DNA of 64,000 nucleotides from Marinimicrococcus flavescens (GTDB lineage: Bacteria; Pseudomonadota; Alphaproteobacteria; Geminicoccales; Geminicoccaceae), in contig JARGEQ010000051.1 of the NCBI GenBank assembly GCA_029211145.1, positions 39,989-103,988 of the forward strand, in the 5' to 3' direction. Positions 16,701-24,388 of the stretch are shown piece by piece. Every line of letters begins with the position of its first letter. Position 1 is the stretch's first letter. The position numbers were made by a program, and so were the translations under genes. The notes under the pieces are model-generated. The model worked only from the letters and a program-made list of their open reading frames with translations. It did no database searches and had not been told where the DNA came from.

Positions 16701-18229
16701 GCGGTCTCCGGCTCGACGTGACGCGGGAACACCCCCTGCGGCGCCGGCAGCGCGGTGCCGGCCTCGAGCGTGGCGTCTAGGCTCGCAAAGCCGCGCCCGT
16801 CTGCCGGCACGGCCAGCTGGTCGAGCATCTTGGCCGAGGCGTCCGGCATGAAGGGCTGGGTCAGGATCGCGAGGCGGCGCACCGTCTCGGCCAGCACCCG
16901 CAGCACGCTCGCCATGCGCTCGGGATCGCTCTTGCGCAGCACCCAGGGGGCCTGCTGGTCGACATAGCGGTTGGCCGCCCCGACGACATCCCAGATGGCC
17001 TCCAGCGCCTTGTGGGGTGCCACCGCCTCCATGAGGCGACGGACCTCCGGCAGCAGGTTGCGGCCGGCCCCGAGGAGCGCCTCGTCCTCGGCCGTGAGCG
17101 GCCCCGCCTCGGGCACCACGCCGCCACAGTTGCGGGTGATCATCGTCAGGACGCGCTGCGCCAGGTTGCCGAAATCGTTGGCGAGATCGTGGTTGGTCCG
17201 GCGGACCATGGCGGCGTGGCTGAAGTCGCCGTCATTGCCGAAGGGCACCTCGCGCAGGAGGAAGTAGCGGGTCTGGTCGAGCCCGTACGTCTCCACGAGC
17301 TTGAGCGGGTCGATCACGTTGCCCAGCGACTTGGAGATCTTCTGCCCCTCGTTGGTCCACCAGCCGTGCGCGAACACCCGGCGCGGCGGCTCGAGCCCGG
17401 CGCTCATCAGGAAGGCCGGCCAGTAGACCGCGTGAAAGCGCAGGATATCCTTGCCGACCATGTGCACGTCGGCCGGCCAGAACTTCTCGAAGAGCCCCTG
17501 GGGATCCTCGGGCCAGCCCAGCGCCGCGATGTAGTTGGTGAGCGCGTCGAGCCAGACATACATCACGTGCGCCGGATCGTTCGGCACCTTCACGCCCCAG
17601 CTGAAGCTGGTGCGCGAGACCGAGAGATCCTGCAGGCCGCCCTTCACGAAGCTCCTGACCTCGTTCATGCGGGTCTGGGGCATCACGAAGTCGGGGTGCT
17701 CGTCGTAGAACTGCAGCAGCCGGTCCTGCCAGGCCGAGAGCCGGAAGAAGTAGGAGGGCTCCTCCACCCACTCGACCGGGGCGCCGGTGGGCGCCTTGCC
17801 GTCCACCAGCTCGCTCTCGGCGTAGAACGCCTCGTCGCGCACCGAGTACCAGCCGGCATAGGAGCCCAGATAGATGTCGCCGGTCTCGACCAGACGGTTC
17901 CACAGCGCCTGGACCGTCCGCTTGTGACGTTCCTCGGTGGTGCGGATGAAGTCGTCGAAGCTGAAGTTCATCGCCTGGGCGAGGTCGCGAAAGCGTAGCG
18001 AGACCTCGTCGGTGAAGGCCTGCGGATGCTTGCCGGCGGCGCCCGCTGCCTTCTCCACCTTCTGGCCGTGCTCGTCGGTGCCGGTGAGGAAGCGGACCTC
18101 GCGGCCGTCGAGGCGCATGAAGCGGGCGAGCGCGTCGCAGGCGAGCGTCGTGTAGGCGTGGCCGATATGCGGCGAATCGTTGACGTAGTAGATGGGCGTG
18201 GTGATGTAGAAGGCGCCTGCGGCGGCCAT
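16697..18229 (-). CDS. metG: Methionyl-tRNA synthetase
   Basis: Class I aminoacyl-tRNA synthetase charging tRNA-Met (510 aa). The HIGH motif is at residues 21-24 and KISKS in GQKISKSLGNV. The connective region (TGTDEHGQKVEKAA) lacks the zinc-knuckle cysteines, so this is the zinc-free short form, and there is no C-terminal dimerisation domain. ATG 18229 follows GGAGA by 7 nt. The holB stop lies only 19 nt upstream, so metG is inside the mltB-rlpA-dacC-tmk-holB-metG-tatD run. Confidence 0.97.
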   Translation of the reverse strand: MAAAGAFYITTPIYYVNDSPHIGHAYTTLACDALARFMRLDGREVRFLTGTDEHGQKVEKAAGAAGKHPQAFTDEVSLRFRDLAQAMNFSFDDFIRTTEERHKRTVQALWNRLVETGDIYLGSYAGWYSVRDEAFYAESELVDGKAPTGAPVEWVEEPSYFFRLSAWQDRLLQFYDEHPDFVMPQTRMNEVRSFVKGGLQDLSVSRTSFSWGVKVPNDPAHVMYVWLDALTNYIAALGWPEDPQGLFEKFWPADVHMVGKDILRFHAVYWPAFLMSAGLEPPRRVFAHGWWTNEGQKISKSLGNVIDPLKLVETYGLDQTRYFLLREVPFGNDGDFSHAAMVRRTNHDLANDFGNLAQRVLTMITRNCGGVVPEAGPLTAEDEALLGAGRNLLPEVRRLMEAVAPHKALEAIWDVVGAANRYVDQQAPWVLRKSDPERMASVLRVLAETVRRLAILTQPFMPDASAKMLDQLAVPADGRGFASLDATLEAGTALPAPQGVFPRHVEPETA

Positions 18230-18248
18230 GTCTGTCTCCAAGCGACGG

Positions 18249-19337
18249 TCAGCCGGCGATCGGCTCCGGAGACGTCGGCCGGCCGTCGGTGACGTCCTGA
18301 ACGATCTGCAGGAAGGCCTGCAGCGGATCGAGATTGAGGCCTTCGACGCGCCCGGCGAGCGCGTGCAGCTTGTCCCACAAGGCCACCGAGCGATCAAGGC
18401 CCAGCACCGGCGCCAGGGCCGCCAGACGGGCGCCCTCGCCCGGCACCAGCTCGGCCGCCGGCGGCCGCCCGGCAGCGGTGCGTGCGGCCCGGCGCAGCAC
18501 CGTGCCGAGAAGCCCGGCCGCGGCCGTGACACCGCTCCCCGGCTCGACCTGCGCCTGCTTTTGTGCCCATCGGCTCAAGAGCTCGGCCGCCTCCAGCCGC
18601 GGACCCAGCGCCTCGCGCCCGCGCGCCAGGCTGTCCAGCAGCACGGCATAGGTCTTCAGCCAGTCACCCTGCAGAAGATCCATCGCCCGCCCGAGGCTAC
18701 CCTCGGCGCCAGCCAGCGCCTGCTCGAGAAGGTCGGGGGCGGTATCGGGCGTCAGCGCCGCGAGGCCCTGCCGCATGGCGGACTCGTCCAGCGGGTGCAG
18801 GCGGAGCAGCGCGCAGCGCGACGGGATCGTCTGCGGCAGCAGGCCCGGCCGCTGGCCGATCAAAAGGAGCACGACGCCGGGCGGCGGCTCTTCCAGAAGC
18901 TTGAGCAGGGCGTTGGCGGCGTTGCGGTTGAGATCGTCGGCGGCGTCCACGAGAAGGACCCTGGCACCGCCACGCGACGCGGTCACCCGCAGCGCCTCGG
19001 CCGCGTCGCGCACCAGATCTACCGGGATCTCGGTCTTGCGCTTGCCGGTCTTGGGATCGGTGGGGATGATCAGCACGCGCAGGTCGGGATGGGCGCCGTT
19101 GGCGACCATGCGGAAGATCGGATGGGACGGCTCCTGGCAAGCAACCGCCTCGGCCGGGCCGGCCAGGAGCGCTCGCGCGAAGCGGAAGGCCAGCGTCGCC
19201 TTGCCGACGCCGCGCGGGCCGGTGAGCAGCCAGGCATGCGGCAGGCGGCCGCTGCGCCAGGCGCGCATCAGCACGTTCTCGGCCGCCGACTGGCCGAAGA
19301 GATGGGGGGTGGCCGAAGGTGCGGGCGCACCGCTCAT
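18249..19337 (-). CDS. holB: DNA polymerase III subunit delta'
   Basis: Clamp-loader AAA+ subunit (362 aa). It has PHLFGQSAAENVL near the N terminus, Walker A-like TGPRGVGKAT, the VLLVDAADDLNRNAANALLKLLEEPP block and an IPSRC arginine-finger-region motif (QTIPSRCALL). The zinc-module cysteines of the usual delta' N domain are reduced. It acts in the replisome with delta and gamma/tau to load the sliding clamp. ATG 19337 overlaps the tmk stop as ATGA, the conserved tmk-holB pairing. Confidence 0.95.
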   Translation of the reverse strand: MSGAPAPSATPHLFGQSAAENVLMRAWRSGRLPHAWLLTGPRGVGKATLAFRFARALLAGPAEAVACQEPSHPIFRMVANGAHPDLRVLIIPTDPKTGKRKTEIPVDLVRDAAEALRVTASRGGARVLLVDAADDLNRNAANALLKLLEEPPPGVVLLLIGQRPGLLPQTIPSRCALLRLHPLDESAMRQGLAALTPDTAPDLLEQALAGAEGSLGRAMDLLQGDWLKTYAVLLDSLARGREALGPRLEAAELLSRWAQKQAQVEPGSGVTAAAGLLGTVLRRAARTAAGRPPAAELVPGEGARLAALAPVLGLDRSVALWDKLHALAGRVEGLNLDPLQAFLQIVQDVTDGRPTSPEPIAG

Positions 19338-19987
19338 GGGGCGGCGAGCCCCAGCCGGTCGGCCACCGCGCAGCGGACCGCGCCGGCGACCGCATCGGCA
19401 TCGGCCGCCGCGTCGATCACCGCGATGCGCGCCGGCTCGGCACTGGCAAGCTCGAGGTAAGCCCTGCGCACCGCCTCGTGGAAGGCCGCCCCTTTGGCCT
19501 CGAAGCGGCCGCCATTGCCGTCGGCATGGCGGCGCGCCAGCCCGGTTGCCACCGGCAGGTCGAGAAGCAGCGTCAGGTCGGGCACGCGCGCTTGCATGAT
19601 CTCCTCGTGCAGCCGGTCGATCAGCGCCGGCTCGAGCCCGCCGGCGCCGCCCTGGTAGACGCGGGTGCTGTCGGCATAGCGGTCGCACAGGACCCAGGCG
19701 CCGCGGGCCAGCGCCGGCTCGATCAGACGGCTCAGATGGTCGGCGCGGGCGGCCGCCACCAGCAGGAGCTCGGCCAGCGGCTGCCAGCGTCCGGCCTCGC
19801 CCTCGACGAGCAGCGCGCGGACCGCCTCGGCTCCCTCGGTGCCGCCCGGCTCGCGGGTGCGGACGACCTCGATTCCCCGGCCGGCGAGCCAGTCCGCCAG
19901 GCGTCCGATCTGGGTGGTCTTGCCCGCGCCCTCGCCGCCCTCGAAAGTGATGAAGCGACCGGGCCCGCGGGCGGCGGCGGTGCTCAG
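19334..19987 (-). CDS. tmk: Thymidylate kinase, probable CTG start
   Basis: Phosphorylates dTMP to dTDP (217 aa). P-loop GGEGAGKT at about residues 17-24, then TREPGGTEGAEAVR and DRYADSTRVYQGG, all canonical. No ATG, GTG or TTG occurs in frame upstream of the P-loop before the frame runs back through dacC. The only sensible start is CTG at 19987-19985, which overlaps the D-Ala-D-Ala carboxypeptidase stop as CTGA and is preceded by a 7-G run. The first ATG in frame (19759) would delete the P-loop. Alternatively the 7-G tract hides an indel. Coupled to holB downstream. Confidence 0.9.
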   Translation of the reverse strand: MSTAAARGPGRFITFEGGEGAGKTTQIGRLADWLAGRGIEVVRTREPGGTEGAEAVRALLVEGEAGRWQPLAELLLVAAARADHLSRLIEPALARGAWVLCDRYADSTRVYQGGAGGLEPALIDRLHEEIMQARVPDLTLLLDLPVATGLARRHADGNGGRFEAKGAAFHEAVRRAYLELASAEPARIAVIDAAADADAVAGAVRCAVADRLGLAAP

Positions 19988-21144
19988 GAAGCCCCCCCGA
20001 CGAGATGGCTGACGGCGTCCTGCACCCGCTTGAGCAGGCCGGCCGGCGGCACGTCGTGGGCGGCCACCAGCGGGACGTCGCGGGTCTCGAGGCCGGGCGC
20101 GCTGAGCTGCAGCCGGCCGAGCTGCTGGCCCGCGGCAATCGGTGCGGCCACGGGCGCATCGTAGAGGAGCTTCACCACGAGATCGTCGCGCGCCTCGCGC
20201 GAGAGGGTGACGGCCACCGGCCCGGCCGGCACGAGGCCGACGCGGTCATTCGCCCCCATCCACACCGGCGCCTCGACCACCGCCTCGTCCGCGGCGAACA
20301 GGCGATATTCCCGGAAGTCGCGGAACGCGTACTCGAGCAGCCGTTCCGCCTCCATCCGCCGCTGCCGCTCGCTCTCCAGGCCGGCGACCACGAGGATCAG
20401 GCGGCGGCCGTCGCGCTCGGCGGACGCCACGAGACCGTAACCGGCCTCGGAGGTATGGCCGGTCTTGAGCCCGTCGACGCCCGGCACCCCCGCCTGGAGC
20501 AAGGGATTGCGGTTCTTCTGGTGGATGCCGGCATACTCGAACTCGGTGAGCGCGTAGAAGCCGTAATAGTCGGGAAACTCGGCGATGATGGTGCGCGCCA
20601 GGGTGGCGAGGTCGCGCACCGTCGTCAGATGCTCGGGATCGGGCAGGCCGGTGGCGTTCTTGAAGGTGCTGTCGGCAAGGCCGATGTCGCGGGCGCGCCG
20701 GGTCATGCGCTCGGCGAAGGCCTCCTCGCTGCCGGCCAGCGCCTCGGCGACGACGACGCAGGCATCGTTGCCCGACTGGACGATGACGCCGCGCAGGAGG
20801 TCCTCGACCGTCACCCGGTCGCCCACCTTAACGAACATCTTGGAGCCGCCGGTGCGCCAGGCCTTCTCGCTGACCGGGAACTCGTCGTCGAGCCGGAGGC
20901 TGCCCTCCTCGAGCCGCGCGAAGACCATGTAGGCGGTCATCAGCTTGCTCATCGAGGCGGGCGGCAGCCGCTCGTCCGGGTTCTTGGCGAACAGCACGTC
21001 GCCGCTGCGATGGTCGATCACGATGGCCGCGCGGGCGGCGGTCTCGAAGGCGGCGGCGGGCAGCGGAGCGCCCAGCGCGAGGGCCAGCAGGACGAGCCCG
21101 CCGGTCAGGCGGGTACGGGTAGCGATGAACAGGCGAGCGAGCAC
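19984..21144 (-). CDS. dacC: D-alanyl-D-alanine carboxypeptidase (PBP5/6 type, peptidase S11)
   Basis: Periplasmic, membrane-tethered penicillin-binding protein trimming pentapeptide stems (386 aa). The leader peptide ends near AAAF (residues 29-33). Active-site motifs: SMSK (Ser64-Lys67), SGN (124-126) and KTG (226-228). A PBP5 C-terminal domain and an amphipathic tail (GLLKRVQDAVSHLVGG) suit membrane anchoring. It lies after rlpA and before tmk, within the envelope part of this run. The exact paralogue name (dacA/C/D) is not distinguishable. Confidence 0.93.
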   Translation of the reverse strand: MLARLFIATRTRLTGGLVLLALALGAPLPAAAFETAARAAIVIDHRSGDVLFAKNPDERLPPASMSKLMTAYMVFARLEEGSLRLDDEFPVSEKAWRTGGSKMFVKVGDRVTVEDLLRGVIVQSGNDACVVVAEALAGSEEAFAERMTRRARDIGLADSTFKNATGLPDPEHLTTVRDLATLARTIIAEFPDYYGFYALTEFEYAGIHQKNRNPLLQAGVPGVDGLKTGHTSEAGYGLVASAERDGRRLILVVAGLESERQRRMEAERLLEYAFRDFREYRLFAADEAVVEAPVWMGANDRVGLVPAGPVAVTLSREARDDLVVKLLYDAPVAAPIAAGQQLGRLQLSAPGLETRDVPLVAAHDVPPAGLLKRVQDAVSHLVGGAS

Positions 21145-21156
21145 GGCTGGTGTCCG

Positions 21157-22089
21157 TCAGGTGTCAGAGCAGCTCGGCGCGTCGGCGCTGCGGCCGGCCG
21201 AGGCCAGGAAGGCGTCGGTGTAGCCCCGCCCGCGCACCTGCGCCAGCACCCGCTCTGCCTCGCGGGGCCCGAGCGGGCCGAGCCGCACACGGGCGGCGGC
21301 GGCGCTGCCGATGAAGACCGGCTCGACGCTCACCGGCGCCACGTCCTCGAGCCGCGCGGTGGCAGCGCGGACCTTGGCGCCCTCGGAGAACGCGCCGACC
21401 TGCACGAAGTGCGGGCCGGGTCCGCAGGCCGGGCGTGTCGCGGCGGCCGGGCGGGAGCGGGTCGGCGCGACGTCCGCGAGCGAGGCGAGCTGCACCTCGG
21501 CCTCCCGCTCGGGGGCCGGTGCGCGGCGCGCCGGCGCGGGAACCTGCGCTACCATGGTGGTCTCGGGAACCGTCGCCGGCGAGGGCGAGGGGGGTGTGCC
21601 GAGGGCATCGTCGGCCAGGCCCACGAACTGGACGCGCACGCGGGCCAGCCCTGCCCCCTCGTAGCCGAGCTCGCGCGCCGCCGCCTGCGACAGGTCGATC
21701 ATCCGGTCGCCGACGAACGGGCCGCGGTCATTGACCCGCAGCTCCAGCGAGCGGCCGTTCTCGAGATTGGTGACGCGCACGATGCTCGGCAGCGGCAGCG
21801 TCGGATGAGCGGCGCTGATCAGCTCCTTGTCGAACACCTCGCCATTGGCCGTGGGCTTGCCGTGGAAGGCGGCGCCATACCAGGACGCGACGCCGGTCCG
21901 GTCATAATCCGGCTCGTAGGCCGGATGGTACCAGCGGCCGGCGATCTTGTAGGGCTTGCCGAGCTTGTAGACGCCCTGGGGGAGCGACGCCGCCCCCGCC
22001 TCCGGCTGTCCCGGCTTCTCCGGCGCCCGGGAGGCGCATGCGGCAAGCAGCAGGCCGACCCCAAGCACGAGGCCGTCTCGCAGGCGCAT
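21157..22089 (-). CDS. rlpA: Septal ring lytic transglycosylase RlpA family lipoprotein
   Basis: A 310-aa lipoprotein with lipobox LAAC (Cys18). The double-psi beta-barrel domain (ASWYGAAFHGKPTANGE, ELRVNDRGPF and a following DLS segment) cuts denuded glycan strands. The C-terminal SPOR domain (HFVQVGAFSEGAKV to RGYTDAFLAS) targets septal peptidoglycan. ATG 22089 is preferred over the upstream start at 22116 because GGAGGAGAG lies about 6 nt before it and the lipobox is then correctly placed. It follows mltB and precedes dacC: three peptidoglycan genes in a row. Confidence 0.95.
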   Translation of the reverse strand: MRLRDGLVLGVGLLLAACASRAPEKPGQPEAGAASLPQGVYKLGKPYKIAGRWYHPAYEPDYDRTGVASWYGAAFHGKPTANGEVFDKELISAAHPTLPLPSIVRVTNLENGRSLELRVNDRGPFVGDRMIDLSQAAARELGYEGAGLARVRVQFVGLADDALGTPPSPSPATVPETTMVAQVPAPARRAPAPEREAEVQLASLADVAPTRSRPAAATRPACGPGPHFVQVGAFSEGAKVRAATARLEDVAPVSVEPVFIGSAAAARVRLGPLGPREAERVLAQVRGRGYTDAFLASAGRSADAPSCSDT

Positions 22090-22125
22090 TCCTTGCTCTC
22101 CTCCGTACCTGCGCAACGGGTTCCC

Positions 22126-23106
22126 TCAGGAACTCGCCGCCGCCAGCTGATCGGCCAGCAGACCGACAGTCAGCGCAAAATAGGTCGACCGATTCCACAC
22201 CATGAGGGTGCGGAAGTTCTTGTACACCAAAAACGACGGTCCGTCGCCCTCGTCCATGACCAGCAGCGAGGCCTCGATTGGGACCTCGGGCAGGCTTGCG
22301 CCATCGAGACGCCGCACGCCACGCCGCTGCCACTCGGCCAGCTGGGCGCGGTCATCCAGCCCCGCCCGCTGCCGCGCCGCGTCGCGCGTCACCCGGACCT
22401 CGCGGCCCCAGATGTAGCGCGCGTCCCAGCCGGCGCTGGCCAGATAGTTCGCCATCGACGCGAAGATGTCGGGCAGGCTGTTCCAGATGTCGCGGCGGCC
22501 GTCGCCGTCGAAGTCCACGGCATAGGCGCGGTATGTCGAGGGCATGAACTGCGACTGGCCCATGGCGCCGGCCCAGGAGCCGTACATGCCCTCGGCGCTG
22601 ATGTCGCCATGCTCGAGAATCTCCAGCGAGCTCAGCAGCTCGCGCCTGAAGAAGGCGGCCCGCCTTCCCTCGAAGGCAAGGGTGGCGAGCGAGGCCACCA
22701 CCGGGAAGCGGCCCTTGAACTCGCCAAAGCTCGATTCGATTCCCCAAAGCGCCACGATCAGCTGCGGCGGCACGCCGTAGGTCTGCCGCACCCGCTCGAG
22801 CAGATCGGCATGCTCGCGCATCAGCGCCGCACCCTTGCGCCGCCGCGCCTCGCTCAGCACCTTCGAGCGATACTCGCCGAAGGTCATCCGGCCTTCCGGC
22901 TGCCGCCGGTCTAGCTCGATCACGCGGTCGATCGGCGCCACGCCGCGAAACGCCCGATCGAGCGTGCCTTCGCTGATGCCCGCCGCCCGTGCCTCCACGC
23001 GAAACCCGCGCAGCCAGGCGTCGAAACTTGAAGCCTCGCCGGCCGAGGCAACCCCCGCGCCAAGACAAAGAACGAGCGCCGCGATGCCTGCAAGCACCGA
23101 CCTCAT
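22126..23106 (-). CDS. mltB: Lytic murein transglycosylase, MltB family
   Basis: A 326-aa exported muramidase that cleaves glycan strands to 1,6-anhydromuropeptides. Signal peptide 1-22 (ASA|GE). The MltB-type catalytic domain has ALWGIESSFGEFKG with catalytic Glu124, then GSWAGAMGQSQFMPSTY and DFDGDGRRDIW. The C-terminal ~60 residues include RSTYFALTVGLLADQL. ATG 23106 is chosen because it opens the signal peptide; the open frame continues upstream without one. First gene of the minus-strand envelope/replication run; no Cys lipobox, so it is soluble or periplasmic. Confidence 0.94.
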   Translation of the reverse strand: MRSVLAGIAALVLCLGAGVASAGEASSFDAWLRGFRVEARAAGISEGTLDRAFRGVAPIDRVIELDRRQPEGRMTFGEYRSKVLSEARRRKGAALMREHADLLERVRQTYGVPPQLIVALWGIESSFGEFKGRFPVVASLATLAFEGRRAAFFRRELLSSLEILEHGDISAEGMYGSWAGAMGQSQFMPSTYRAYAVDFDGDGRRDIWNSLPDIFASMANYLASAGWDARYIWGREVRVTRDAARQRAGLDDRAQLAEWQRRGVRRLDGASLPEVPIEASLLVMDEGDGPSFLVYKNFRTLMVWNRSTYFALTVGLLADQLAAASS

Positions 23107-23150
23107 GCCACCCAAAGCCGACCTCCGCTCACTACGATCCGGCGCGCATC

Positions 23151-23441
23151 CTACTTGCTCGCGGGCTGGTGTGAAGGGCGCTCGAAGGGTGGTGCGGCGG
23201 CTGGCTGCCCCGCGGCCGGCGAGGCGGTGCCGGCGCCGGACGGGCATGCAGGCAGCGGGCTCTTCTCACCATGAAGCGGACCCGGGCAAGGGTCGATCAC
23301 CCGAACACTCACCGCCAGGGCAGCCTTCTCGGCGGCCCCCACGGGCGCGGTGGAAAGCAGCACGGGACCCGCAAGCAGGCCGGCGACTGCTGCCAGGCGC
23401 AGGCGGACGGCCGGGCGGCAGCTTCGTGGAACAGTGGGCAT
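23151..23441 (-). CDS. Small secreted protein, unknown function
   Basis: A 96-aa frame I do not recognise. The N terminus is basic (MPTVPRSCRPAVRLR) with a hydrophobic core and a plausible Sec cleavage after VGA|AE, then KAALAVSVRVIDPCPGPL and a Pro/Ala-rich tail. The strand-like block ending in Cys recalls the start of spore-coat-U-like adhesin domains, but the match is too short to claim. ATG 23441 has GAGGA about 11 nt upstream. It lies between mltB and the terminator at 23525-23560; its own promoter would have to be within 23442-23524 unless the small-RNA promoter reads through. Confidence 0.5.
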   Translation of the reverse strand: MPTVPRSCRPAVRLRLAAVAGLLAGPVLLSTAPVGAAEKAALAVSVRVIDPCPGPLHGEKSPLPACPSGAGTASPAAGQPAAAPPFERPSHQPASK

Positions 23442-23524
23442 CGCGGATATCCTCGGGCGGCGCGGGCGCATCGTCGCACCCGGACCAGCCTAATCCGGAC
23501 ATCCTGCGGAGAGCTTAACGGGGC

Positions 23525-23560
23525 CGAAAAGAAAAAAGCCGGGGCTGGAGCCCCGGCCTT
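23525..23560 (-). terminator. Intrinsic terminator
   Basis: Read on the minus strand: a perfect 9-bp stem GCCGGGGCT/AGCCCCGGC (23538-23557) followed directly by TTTTTTCTTTT. This is the clearest rho-independent terminator in the window. It ends the putative small RNA and/or the nuo-to-DUF1467 transcript coming from higher coordinates. On the plus strand there is no U-run. Confidence 0.88.
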
Positions 23561-23614
23561 CAAAGGGAGGAAACGCCTCAAGTCGGGTGTCACAGGACAA
23601 TCCCCTGAACACAC
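23530..23614 (-). ncRNA. Candidate small RNA with anti-Shine-Dalgarno-like loop
   Basis: Predicted ~85-nt transcript. The promoter at 23619-23647 would start it near 23614-23612. A 5' hairpin pairs GUGU/ACAC and CAGG/CCUG around a 7-nt loop. An unpaired stretch then carries UUUCCUCCCUUU (23562-23573), complementary to Shine-Dalgarno sequences, and the intrinsic terminator ends it. This layout resembles CCUCC-motif small RNAs known from alphaproteobacteria. Alternatives: an attenuator in the leader of the small secreted gene downstream, or chance juxtaposition of the operon terminator with a promoter-like sequence. Confidence 0.45.
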
Positions 23615-23618
23615 GAGA

Positions 23619-23647
23619 ACTATCACTCGCGGCGGAATTTTTCGCAA
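23619..23647 (-). promoter_or_regulatory. Sigma70-type promoter in the 23442-23742 gap
   Basis: Minus strand: -35 TTGCGA (23647-23642), 17-nt spacer, -10 GATAGT (23624-23619); 4 of 6 matches in each box. The surrounding ~150 bp are markedly more AT-rich than the genome. No further gene is evident in the 300-bp gap between 23441 and 23743 apart from this promoter, the candidate RNA and the terminator. Confidence 0.55.
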
Positions 23648-23742
23648 GCGCTTTCTCGTCGCTCAACAACGAGGACTTTCCTCGACTTCACCTCAACTTT
23701 CGGCCGTCTTTTGCTAAAATTCTACCCAAATGCCCCGCGGCT

Positions 23743-23976
23743 TCACGGGCGGATCTGGATGAAGCCGTTCTCGACGAACCAGTGGACCCCCCAGGTCGCG
23801 AGGGCGGCCAGGAGGGTCGTCGCCAGAACCTTGCGCAGCAGGTAGGGCCGCGCCGGCGCCCCGTCGGCGGTGCCGGGCACGGGGCTCTCGTCGCGACGGA
23901 CGCCGAACGGCAGGGCCATGAAGAAGAGCAGCCACCAGACCATCAGATAGGTGACGGCGATCTCGAACCAGACCAT
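23743..23976 (-). CDS. DUF1467 family small membrane protein
   Basis: A 77-aa protein with two hydrophobic segments (EIAVTYLMVWWLLFFMALPFGV and LATTLLAALATWGVHWFVENG) joined by a short polar loop containing SPVPGTADGAPARPYL. This pattern (W.LLF..LP.GVR, VPGT, AP..P.L..K...TT) is that of DUF1467, an alphaproteobacterial family of unknown function. It starts 8 nt after the mce stop and is the last gene of the nuo-birA-coaX-rnj-mce run. Its role is unknown. Confidence 0.85.
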   Translation of the reverse strand: MVWFEIAVTYLMVWWLLFFMALPFGVRRDESPVPGTADGAPARPYLLRKVLATTLLAALATWGVHWFVENGFIQIRP

Positions 23977-23983
23977 CGTGCGC

Positions 23984-24388
23984 TCAAGCCTCCTCGAGCT
24001 CGACCAGGGTGCCGCAGAAATCCTTGGGGTGCAGGAACAGCACCCGCTTGCCGTGCGCGCCGATTTTCGGACTTCCGTCGCCCAGCACGCGCGCGCCCTG
24101 GCTCACCAGTTGCGCGCGGGCCGCCTCGATGTCGGCCACCTCGTAGCAGAGGTGATGGATGCCGCCGGCGGCGTTGCGCTCGAGGAAGGCCGCGATCGGC
24201 GAGCCCTCCCCCAGTGCGCCCAGAAGCTCGATCTTCGTGTTGGGCAGCTCGACGAACACGGTCACCACGCCGTGCTCCGGCTGCTCGGCGGGCTCTGAGA
24301 CGCTGGCACCCAGCGTCTGCCGGTAGACGGCGGCCGCAGCCGCCAGGTCCGGCACCGCGATCGCCACGTGGTTCAGCCGTCCGATCAT
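23984..24388 (-). CDS. mce: Methylmalonyl-CoA epimerase
   Basis: VOC-fold enzyme (134 aa) interconverting the 2R and 2S forms of methylmalonyl-CoA in propionyl-CoA metabolism. It begins MIGRLNHVAIAVPDL (metal His) and contains VFVELPNTKIELL (Glu), GGIHHLCYEV (His) and HPKDFCGTLVEL (catalytic Glu). ATG 24388 overlaps the RNase J stop as ATGA. Its position after ribonuclease J in the complex I cluster is a conserved alphaproteobacterial arrangement. Confidence 0.95.
   Translation of the reverse strand: MIGRLNHVAIAVPDLAAAAAVYRQTLGASVSEPAEQPEHGVVTVFVELPNTKIELLGALGEGSPIAAFLERNAAGGIHHLCYEVADIEAARAQLVSQGARVLGDGSPKIGAHGKRVLFLHPKDFCGTLVELEEA

Noticed and set aside
20005..22914. 969-codon plus-strand frame
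   Set aside because: Runs antisense through dacC, rlpA and mltB, all of which have complete active-site motifs; no domain in the shadow frame.
23560..23600. Plus-strand gene after the GGGAGG at 23565-23570
   Set aside because: No start codon with a meaningful open frame follows; the purine run is better read as the complement of the CCUCCC loop of the minus-strand RNA.
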